Positions 1-5,481 of a stretch of 11,077 bases of DNA are shown here, piece by piece. Source of the stretch: an uncultured Collinsella sp. (GTDB taxonomy: Bacteria; Actinomycetota; Coriobacteriia; Coriobacteriales; Coriobacteriaceae). The number at the start of each line of letters is the position of its first letter. The first letter of the stretch is position 1. The position numbers and the translations under genes are program-made. The notes below the pieces were generated by a model. That model was not told where the DNA came from, ran no database searches, and saw only the letters and a list, made by a program, of their open reading frames with translations. The stretch is taken from assembly GCA_900550735.1 (NCBI GenBank), contig URTD01000052.1, forward strand, positions 1 to 11,077. The letters are read 5' to 3'.

Positions 1-370
1 CGAGCAGCTGCTCGCGAACGACCATGCGGGGGTTGAGCGCCGTGGCCGGGTTCTGGAACACGACCGAGATGACGCGACCCATGTGGCGACGGTCCTCGGC
101 GGTACGTTTGGTAACGTCCTTGCCCTTAAAGTAGACCTTGCCGCTCGTGGGGGCCTGCAGGCCGCACATGACGTTAGCGGTGGTGGACTTACCGCAACCG
201 GACTCGCCGACGATGCCAATCGTCTGACCGGGCATGAGCTTAATCGTTACACCCTGGACGGCGTGAACCAGGTTGGGGTGCAGAATCGAGCCGGTACGGG
301 TCCTAAAGGTGACGTGGACGTCATCAAGGAAGATGATCGGCTCGACGCCGTTTACTGCGGTCTCGCTCAT
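1..370 (-). CDS. oppF: Oligopeptide ABC transporter ATP-binding subunit, OppF-like (C-terminus cut by window edge)
   Basis: Cytoplasmic ATPase that would pair with the OppD half of the preceding fusion protein to drive peptide import. Only the first 123 codons are visible. The ATG at 370-368 directly follows the TAG of the upstream gene, and a GGAGG ribosome site (383-379) lies 8 nt ahead inside that gene, so translation is probably coupled. I translated the start as MSETAVNGVEPIIFLDDVHV. A Walker A motif GESGCGKS is at residues 55-62, and a Q-loop (VFQNPATALNPRM) follows near residues 101-113. The signature motif, Walker B and C-terminal domain are outside the window. OppF rather than OppD is inferred from gene order, since the OppD-type ATPase is already present in the fusion. 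Peptide as substrate is a family-level guess; nickel or other substrates cannot be excluded. Confidence 0.9.
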   Translation of the reverse strand, partial: MSETAVNGVEPIIFLDDVHVTFRTRTGSILHPNLVHAVQGVTIKLMPGQTIGIVGESGCGKSTTANVMCGLQAPTSGKVYFKGKDVTKRTAEDRRHMGRVISVVFQNPATALNPRMVVREQLL

Positions 371-2386
371 CTACATCACCTCCGCGTGAGGGGTCAAACC
401 ATTTGCCTTGAGCACCTCGTCGGGGAGCTCGGAATAGAAGTGCTCGGTGCCGGGCACGCGCTTGAAGACCGGACGGGTGTCCAGGCCAATACGCGGGTGG
501 CTCGAGCGGGGCGCGAAGCGATCGCCCTTGGGGAAATCGCGCGGGCTCGGAACGGCGCCGGGCACCTGGTGCAGGCGGCCCGAACCGCTCTCGATGGACA
601 GAACGGAACCCAGAAGACCGCGGGTGTACTCGTGGATCGGGTTAGTGAGCAGCTCCTTGGTGGGCGCCTGCTCGATAACCTGGCCAGCGTACATAACCGT
701 GATGTTATGGGCGACCTCGGCGACCAGAGCCAGGTCATGCGAAACGAAGATCATGGCAAAGCCGAGCTTGGCCTGAAGATCGTTGAGCAGCTTGATGACC
801 TGCTTCTGGACGGTAACGTCCAGAGCGGTCGTGGGCTCGTCGCAGATGACCAGCTTGGGGTCGCGGGTAAGGGCCATAGCGATCAGGACACGCTGACGCT
901 GGCCGCCGGAAAGCTCGTGTGGATAGCTCTCGAGCGTGCGCTTGGGATCGAGGCCGACGAGCTCCAGGAGCTCCTCGGCGCTGCGGGTTCCGCCGCGCTT
1001 GGTGAGCTGCTTCATCTGGGCAGAGATGAGCATGGAGGGGTTGAGCGAGGACAGGGCATCCTGATAGACCATAGCGATATCGGTACCACGCAGGCCGAAC
1101 CACTCCTTCTTGCTCATCTTGAGCAGGTCACGGCCCTCCCAGAGGACCTCGCCGGAAAGGTGCTCGTCCTCATCGGTCAGGCCCATGATGGCCAGCGTGG
1201 TGATGGACTTACCGCAACCGGACTCGCCCACCAGGCCCATGGTCTGACCAGGACGGACGTCAAAGTTGACATGGTCGACAACGTTGATATCACCGTGATG
1301 CTCAAACTGAATGCAGAAGTCACGGACCGAGAGAATCGGCTCAACGGACTCGTCGGGCACGTGGCGATCGTCACGCTTGAGCTCGACATCGCGCAGGGCG
1401 CCAAGGCGAGCGGAGAGGGACTGGGCCTGCTCCTTGTAGGCGCGAACGGGGTCGGAGACCAGCAGATCGGCCTCGCGACGCTTGGAGGAATCGGTAGGAT
1501 CCAGGGCGGCGGAGGGAGCAGCGGCCATGGCGTCGGTAATGCCCTCGGAGAGGATGTTGAGCGCCAGGCAGGTGATCATGATGGCCAGGCCCGGGAACAG
1601 CGCCTGCCACCAACGACCGGCGAGCACGCCGCCGCGGGCGTCGGCGAGGATGTTGCCCCAGGTAGCGGTGGGCTCCTGGATACCAGCGCCGATGAAGGTC
1701 AGCGAGGCCTCGAAGATGATGGCGTCGGCGACCAGGGTAACGGTGAAGACCATGATCGGAGCGATGCAGTTACGCAGAACATGCTTGATCAAAATCCACG
1801 GAGCCTTGGCGCCGGAAACGATGACCGCGCGGACATAGTCCTCGCCGTACTCGGACACGATATTGGCGCGCACGATACGGGCAATCTGCGGAGTGTACAT
1901 AAAGCCGATGGCGAAGATGATCGACGGCACGGAGTTGCCCAGGATGGAGACGAAGACGGCCGCGAGGGCGATGCCCGGGATGGACATGATGATGTCCAAG
2001 ATACGCATGATCGTCTCGGAGACGGCCTTGCGCGAAACCGCTGCAAGGGCGCCCACGACCGAGCCGCAGACCAGAGCCATGGCAGTGGCGCCAAAGCCGA
2101 TAATCAGCGAGTAACGACCACCGTAGAGCATACGCGACAGAATGTCGCGACCCTTATCGTCGGTACCGAAGATAAATCCGTTGCCGGGAGCCTGGCGAGC
2201 CGTAAAGATCTCGACCGGGCTATAGGGGGCAAGAAGGGGCGCCAGAATCGCAGTCAGGGCGACCAGCACCAGCACGACGGCGGCAATCTTAGAAGACAGC
2301 GTCATCTTCTTCCAGCCACCGAGCTTGAGCCCCTTGGAGGCAGCCTTCTCGAGCTGCTCGGTTTGCTTCTCTCGAATCTTTACCAT
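371..2386 (-). CDS. Fused ABC transporter permease/ATP-binding protein (OppC-OppD fusion)
   Basis: One 671-residue polypeptide carries two usually separate subunits of a peptide-type importer. Residues about 1-290 are an OppC/DppC permease: a first membrane segment at about 33-54, the family motif GTDDKGRDILSRMLYGGR (74-91), and the EAA coupling loop near 179-213. Residues about 291-350 are a charged linker. Residues about 350-671 are an OppD-type ATPase with Walker A GESGCGKS (387-394), Q-loop Gln442, signature LSGGQ (492-496), Walker B VICDE (513-517) and switch His550, so it looks catalytically intact. The C-terminal oligopeptide-transporter extension is present, but no cysteine follows Cys515; the family's usual Cys positions here read Asp and Ser. 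The ATG lies 3 nt after the oppB stop, consistent with coupled translation. The reading frame is continuous, with no sign of a frameshift. Substrate is unknown, with peptides most likely from the family. Confidence 0.93.
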   Translation of the reverse strand: MVKIREKQTEQLEKAASKGLKLGGWKKMTLSSKIAAVVLVLVALTAILAPLLAPYSPVEIFTARQAPGNGFIFGTDDKGRDILSRMLYGGRYSLIIGFGATAMALVCGSVVGALAAVSRKAVSETIMRILDIIMSIPGIALAAVFVSILGNSVPSIIFAIGFMYTPQIARIVRANIVSEYGEDYVRAVIVSGAKAPWILIKHVLRNCIAPIMVFTVTLVADAIIFEASLTFIGAGIQEPTATWGNILADARGGVLAGRWWQALFPGLAIMITCLALNILSEGITDAMAAAPSAALDPTDSSKRREADLLVSDPVRAYKEQAQSLSARLGALRDVELKRDDRHVPDESVEPILSVRDFCIQFEHHGDINVVDHVNFDVRPGQTMGLVGESGCGKSITTLAIMGLTDEDEHLSGEVLWEGRDLLKMSKKEWFGLRGTDIAMVYQDALSSLNPSMLISAQMKQLTKRGGTRSAEELLELVGLDPKRTLESYPHELSGGQRQRVLIAMALTRDPKLVICDEPTTALDVTVQKQVIKLLNDLQAKLGFAMIFVSHDLALVAEVAHNITVMYAGQVIEQAPTKELLTNPIHEYTRGLLGSVLSIESGSGRLHQVPGAVPSPRDFPKGDRFAPRSSHPRIGLDTRPVFKRVPGTEHFYSELPDEVLKANGLTPHAEVM

Positions 2387-2389
2387 AAT

Positions 2390-3346
2390 CTACACCGTCC
2401 TGATGCGCGGGTTGATGAGCAGGTAGAGCATGTCAACCACGATGTTGATGATGATGAAGGCAAGAGCAACGACGATGACGACGCCCTGAACCAGGTTCGC
2501 CTCGTTGCCCTGAACGCCCTGCAGAATCGCAGTGCCCATGCCGGGGAGGTTGAAGATAACCTCGATGACGACGGCGCCGCCCATGAGGTAACCGATCTTA
2601 AGACCGAGGGTGGTGACCGGGGTGATCAGCGCATTGCGAAGAACGTTGATGCCGACGACGACCTTCTCGGGAACGCCGGCGCCGCGAGCCATACGGACAT
2701 AATCCTTGTCGAGCTCCTCGACCATGGCGGTACGCACGATACGAGTCATCTGGCCCGTCAGCGGAAATGCCAAGGCGATAGCGGGCATGATCATACGTCC
2801 CAGATAGCCAACCGGATTCGTGGTGAAGTGAGGCAGAGCACCCGATGCCGGGAGCACCTTAAGGTAGGAAGAGAACAGCAGGATCAACAGAACGGCAAGC
2901 CAGAACGACGGGGTTGCCAAGCCGGCGATGGAAAAGACGCGGATCACTTGGTCCGGCCATTTGTCGCGATACAGTGCCGCGATGACGCCGAGCAAAAACG
3001 AAACGACCGCACCGATGGCAAGACCGATAAAGGTCAGCTGCATCGTGACGGGCAGGGCCGTGGAGATGCGCTTGGCAACGGGGTTGCGAGCAGCACCATA
3101 GGTGCCCATGTCGCCATGGATCAAATCGCCCATATAGCGCACGTAGCGCACGGGCCAGGGGTCGTCCAGACCATACTTCTCATGGTACTCGGCAACCGCC
3201 TCGGGCGAGGCACCGTCACCCAACGCCGTGTAGGCGGGGTCGGTCTTGGAGAACGACATAAGGAAGAACACCAGGACGGTGACGCCCAATGCCATGATCG
3301 GCAGCGCCACAAGACGCCTTCCAATCAAACGTAGCAAGTTGTTCAC
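2390..3346 (-). CDS. oppB: Oligopeptide/dipeptide ABC transporter permease, OppB-like
   Basis: Inner-membrane permease of 318 residues that would form the substrate channel with the OppC half of the downstream fusion. I chose the GTG at 3346-3344. It has a strong ribosome site GGGGAG (3357-3352) 5 nt upstream, and the protein then begins MNNLLRLIGRR directly before membrane segment 1 (about 10-32). A longer ATG start at 3379 would run through that ribosome site and is unlikely. Family marks include the periplasmic loop with YGLDDPWPVRYVRYMGDL (58-75), further hydrophobic segments near 100-126, 137-161, 184-200, 246-266 and 286-312, and the EAA loop with DYVRMARGAGVPE (215-227) that contacts the ATPase. 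It follows the binding-protein gene after a 157-bp gap holding two hairpins and sits 3 bp before the fusion gene. Confidence 0.93.
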   Translation of the reverse strand: MNNLLRLIGRRLVALPIMALGVTVLVFFLMSFSKTDPAYTALGDGASPEAVAEYHEKYGLDDPWPVRYVRYMGDLIHGDMGTYGAARNPVAKRISTALPVTMQLTFIGLAIGAVVSFLLGVIAALYRDKWPDQVIRVFSIAGLATPSFWLAVLLILLFSSYLKVLPASGALPHFTTNPVGYLGRMIMPAIALAFPLTGQMTRIVRTAMVEELDKDYVRMARGAGVPEKVVVGINVLRNALITPVTTLGLKIGYLMGGAVVIEVIFNLPGMGTAILQGVQGNEANLVQGVVIVVALAFIIINIVVDMLYLLINPRIRTV

Positions 3347-3351
3347 GTTCT

Positions 3352-3357
3352 CTCCCC
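3352..3357 (-). promoter_or_regulatory. Ribosome binding site deciding the oppB start
   Basis: The minus strand reads AAAGGGGAGAGAAC immediately before the GTG at 3346. GGGGAG sits 5 nt from the start. This places the start at GTG rather than at the ATG 33 nt further upstream. Confidence 0.75.
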
Positions 3358-3386
3358 TTTCTTTTGTCGGTAGGACCAACTGGTAT

Positions 3387-3404
3387 ATGAGTACGGGTAC
3401 TCAT
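3387..3404. repeat. Perfect inverted repeat in the oppA-oppB gap
   Basis: ATGAGTAC, then GG, then GTACTCAT forms an 8-bp-arm perfect inverted repeat (about 7 bp with a 4-nt loop as RNA). It lies between the larger hairpin at 3408-3441 and the oppB ribosome site. It may be an RNA hairpin or a protein site; nothing in the sequence decides between them. Confidence 0.5.
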
Positions 3405-3407
3405 TAC

Positions 3408-3441
3408 AAGACCCGAGCGACATCGTTGCCGCCCGGGTCTT
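3408..3441 (-). terminator. Intercistronic hairpin between oppA and oppB (attenuator or mRNA stabiliser)
   Basis: On the minus strand AAGACCCGGGCG pairs with CGCTCGGGTCTT across a 10-nt loop, a 12-bp stem with one G-U pair. It follows the binding-protein stop by about 60 nt. On the minus strand it is not followed by a clear U-run (GTAATG), so full termination is doubtful. On the plus strand it is followed by TTTGTTT. I infer partial termination or protection of the upstream mRNA 3' end, which would let the binding protein be made in excess over the membrane subunits. Confidence 0.5.
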
Positions 3442-3488
3442 TGTTTCAACTATGAGGATACGGCCCCAATGACCGATATCCTGCATAC

Positions 3489-3504
3489 AGACTCAAGCGA
3501 GTCT
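3489..3504 (-). repeat. Small inverted repeat at the binding-protein stop codon
   Basis: AGACTC, loop AAGC, GAGTCT: a 6-bp stem that begins inside the TAA stop codon of the binding-protein gene. There is no U-run after it, so it is not a convincing terminator by itself. It may add to the 3'-end structure formed with the 3408-3441 hairpin. Confidence 0.3.
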
Positions 3505-5117
3505 TACGCCTTGACGGTCGCAACGCCCCTGAAGGACATGCTCGTCGTGCCGATGCCCTTGAAGCCATCGAGGGCCTCGCCGTTGGGCGCAGTGGACGGA
3601 TCGTCCCAGGAAGCGGAGACGGTCTTGACGTGGACAACGGGGTACAGAACGGCGTTGTCGGCAATGATGTCGAAGCACTCGTTCCACTTCTTCTGCTGCT
3701 CGTCGCCCTCGGCGGCAAGAGCCTCGTCCATGAGACTGTGGAGCTTCTGCCACTCAGCGGACTCCTTCCACGGGCAACGGGTCTGCATCCAGACGTTGTC
3801 GCCGTACCACCAGTTGAGCAGCAGGTCGGGGTCGGCGCCGAAGCAGGAAGGATCGCCAGGGGCAAGGAGGATATCGTAGGCCTCGCCGCCGTCGATGGCA
3901 GCGTAGGTGGCCGGCGAGGTATCGGTCTGGATGGTCACATCGAAGCCGAGAGCGTCGAGGTCGTTCTTGACCTGGGCGGCCATGCCCTTAATCTGCTCGT
4001 TGTCGGTGGTGCGCAGGGTGATGGCACCCGGGGTGATGCCAGACTCCTCGATGAGCTTCTTAGCCTTCTTGGCGTCGGTCTTGTACACCGTGGAAGCCTC
4101 ATGATAGTTGGTGAAGCTCTTGGGCAGGTAGCAGCTGGCAGCGGTGGCAAGGCCGGCGAAGGTGTTGCTGACCATCTTCTCGGTGTCGAGCGCATACATG
4201 ACAGCCTGACGGACCTTGACGTTGTTCCAAGGCTCCTTGGCGACGTTGAACATGATGAAGCGGGTGCCGAAACCCTGAACGTTATCGATCTTGCAGCCGG
4301 CGCTCTCAAGCTGGTCGACGGCGTCAGCGGTAACGAGCTCCATAACGAGCGTGGAGCCCTCCTGCTGAGCGGTAACGCGAGCGGTGGGGTCGGTCAGGAT
4401 GCTGTACTGGATCTTCTTATCCTCGGCAGCATACTCACCGTTGTACTCGGGGTTGGGAACCAGGGTGATCTCGGTATCGGAAATAGAGTCGTACATCCAG
4501 GGGCCGGAACCGATCGGCTGCTTGGCGCGATCCTCCTCGGTCTGGGTGGCCGGGGTAACGCGGACGATGGCCAGACGATCCTTGAGCAGGGAGAAGTTGG
4601 GGACCTTAGTCTTGACCGTCACGGTGCTGGCGTCCTTGGCCTCGATGGACTCGAAGGGCTGGAAGAACGGAGCATAGGTAGCGGAAGCGGCGCAAGCGGT
4701 GTAGGAGGCAACGACATCGTCAGCGGTGACCTCGGTGCCATCGGAGAACTTGGCGCCCTTGCGGATGGTGACCTCGAAAGTGGTGTCGTCCACAGACTTG
4801 GGATCGTCGGTGGCGAGCTCGTTGAAGGTGCTGTAGTCGTGGTAATCGATGCCGTAGAGGCCCTCGACGACGTGCCAGTTAGCACCCAGGCCCACAGCGG
4901 AGCCGGTGCTGGCGGGATCGAAGCTGGACGGAGCGTAAGCGGAACCAGCGGTGATCACGCCGCCGCCACGGTTGGCGGAATCGGTGGAGCCGGAAGCGGA
5001 ACCCTCGTCGCTAGAGCTGCCCCCGCAGCCAGTGAGACCAAGGCCGGCGACAGCAGCGACGCTGCCGGTGAGGCCGAGGAACGAACGCCTGGACATACCC
5101 TTGTTGATGATGGCCAT
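3504..5117 (-). CDS. oppA: Extracellular solute-binding protein, family 5 (peptide-type ABC importer), Tat-type lipoprotein
   Basis: Membrane-anchored receptor of 537 residues that would capture substrate outside the cell and deliver it to the OppB/OppC channel. I chose the ATG at 5117-5115: AGGAGA (5127-5122) sits 5 nt upstream, whereas a longer ATG at 5132 would overlap that site. The N-terminus has a twin-arginine motif SRRSFLG (9-15), a hydrophobic stretch, then lipobox LTGC with the lipidated Cys31, followed by a Ser/Gly/Asp-rich linker. Family-5 marks include ADDVVASYTA, PIGSGPWMYDS and VRQAVMYALD. It is the first gene of the ABC operon, preceded by a palindrome-rich control region and followed by hairpins before oppB. 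Residues do not reveal the ligand; di- or oligopeptides are the default, and nickel or other ligands are possible. Confidence 0.92.
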   Translation of the reverse strand: MAIINKGMSRRSFLGLTGSVAAVAGLGLTGCGGSSSDEGSASGSTDSANRGGGVITAGSAYAPSSFDPASTGSAVGLGANWHVVEGLYGIDYHDYSTFNELATDDPKSVDDTTFEVTIRKGAKFSDGTEVTADDVVASYTACAASATYAPFFQPFESIEAKDASTVTVKTKVPNFSLLKDRLAIVRVTPATQTEEDRAKQPIGSGPWMYDSISDTEITLVPNPEYNGEYAAEDKKIQYSILTDPTARVTAQQEGSTLVMELVTADAVDQLESAGCKIDNVQGFGTRFIMFNVAKEPWNNVKVRQAVMYALDTEKMVSNTFAGLATAASCYLPKSFTNYHEASTVYKTDAKKAKKLIEESGITPGAITLRTTDNEQIKGMAAQVKNDLDALGFDVTIQTDTSPATYAAIDGGEAYDILLAPGDPSCFGADPDLLLNWWYGDNVWMQTRCPWKESAEWQKLHSLMDEALAAEGDEQQKKWNECFDIIADNAVLYPVVHVKTVSASWDDPSTAPNGEALDGFKGIGTTSMSFRGVATVKA

Positions 5118-5147
5118 GTCTTCTCCTATCAATAGAGAATCTTACTC

Positions 5148-5169
5148 GGGAGCACCTAGACGTGCCCCC
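5148..5169 (-). repeat. Hairpin in the 5' leader of the binding-protein mRNA
   Basis: As minus-strand RNA, GGGGGCAC pairs with GUGCUCCC across a 6-nt loop, an 8-bp stem with one G-U pair. It ends about 20 nt upstream of the ribosome site. No U-run follows, so it is not a terminator. It probably stabilises the leader. No known riboswitch pattern was recognised. Confidence 0.45.
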
Positions 5170-5186
5170 GCGCAACTTGCGGACGA

Positions 5187-5214
5187 TATATACCTTACCT
5201 ACCGACGAACCCAA
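5187..5214 (-). promoter_or_regulatory. Candidate promoter P2 for the opp operon
   Basis: Minus strand TTGGGT (5214-5209), 16-nt spacer, TATATA (5192-5187). The -35 match is weak and the -10 moderate. It would give a leader of about 60 nt containing the 5148-5169 hairpin. It was chosen by eye and competes with the candidate at 5264-5292. Confidence 0.3.
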
Positions 5215-5253
5215 CTGAGGTGCCGCGCTCGGCGACCGATACATACATACGCT

Positions 5254-5276
5254 TGAACGGTATTTACTACCGTTCA
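5254..5276. promoter_or_regulatory. Perfect palindrome, likely repressor operator upstream of the opp operon
   Basis: TGAACGGTA, 5-nt centre, TACCGTTCA: 9-bp perfect arms in a 23-bp site, the size and spacing expected for a dimeric helix-turn-helix regulator (TetR-like, for example). It covers the -10 region of the candidate promoter at 5264-5292. No regulator gene lies in the window, so the binding protein is unknown. Confidence 0.5.
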
Positions 5277-5292
5277 CCGAATTCATTGACAA
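5264..5292 (-). promoter_or_regulatory. Candidate promoter P1 for the opp operon, overlapped by the palindrome
   Basis: Minus strand TTGTCA (5292-5287), 17-nt spacer, TAGTAA (5269-5264). The -35 is five of six to consensus and the -10 only three of six. The -35 sits in a TCATT-GACA-AATGA inverted repeat (5283-5296), and the -10 lies inside the 5254-5276 palindrome, an arrangement typical of repression. Leader length would be about 140 nt. Confidence 0.3.
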
Positions 5293-5481
5293 ATGATTCG
5301 CCAGACAGTATGTATCGGCGAGGTGAGATATCAGTCTTCGTCAACCCGCAGGATAGCAGGGTTTTCGCTTGGGTTAGTCAAACGTTTTAGCGTTAATAAA
5401 ACCCGAAATCAGCAGGCAATCATGGCGAAATAAATGGTTGAAAATCGCGCAATCATGTATATCAGTTGTTTAGGCTCGTGT

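Larger units (their letters stand above)
5236..5318. repeat. Outer 11-bp inverted repeat enclosing the palindromes
   Basis: CCGATACATAC at 5236-5246 is repeated inverted as GTATGTATCGG at 5308-5318, 61 bp apart, and the two smaller palindromes lie between them. The hexamer CGGCGA occurs directly beside both arms (5230-5235 and 5316-5321, the latter overlapping the arm by 3 bp). It could be paired operator sites for looping, or the remnant of a tiny inverted-repeat element. Confidence 0.45.
5118..5481. other. Gene-free region between uvrC and the binding-protein gene
   Basis: These 364 bp contain no coding frame I can support on either strand. The part near the binding-protein gene (5118-5330) carries its ribosome site, a leader hairpin, candidate promoters and nested inverted repeats. 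The part near uvrC (5330-5481) is more AT-rich. It holds only weak inverted repeats, such as GTTTTA/TAAAAC around 5383-5402, and two copies of GCAATCATG near 5416 and 5450. I see no clear uvrC terminator with a stem and U-run on the minus strand. Confidence 0.6.

Noticed and set aside
184..1228. A 25-bp identical stretch at 184-208 and 1204-1228
   Set aside because: Both encode the Walker A segment GESGCGKS of the paralogous ATPases; strong protein constraint plus codon bias explains it without recent recombination.
83..3334. A 1083-codon open frame on the plus strand across oppF, the fusion gene and oppB
   Set aside because: It lies wholly antisense to three genes with strong family motifs. 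Its translation is rich in Asp, Gly, His, Gln and Arg with no recognisable domain, as expected from the complement of GC-biased codons, and it has no convincing ribosome site.
3630..5135. A 501-codon plus-strand open frame opposite the binding-protein gene
   Set aside because: Low-complexity Gly/Val/Leu/Asp translation, fully antisense to a well-supported family-5 binding protein; a codon-bias shadow.
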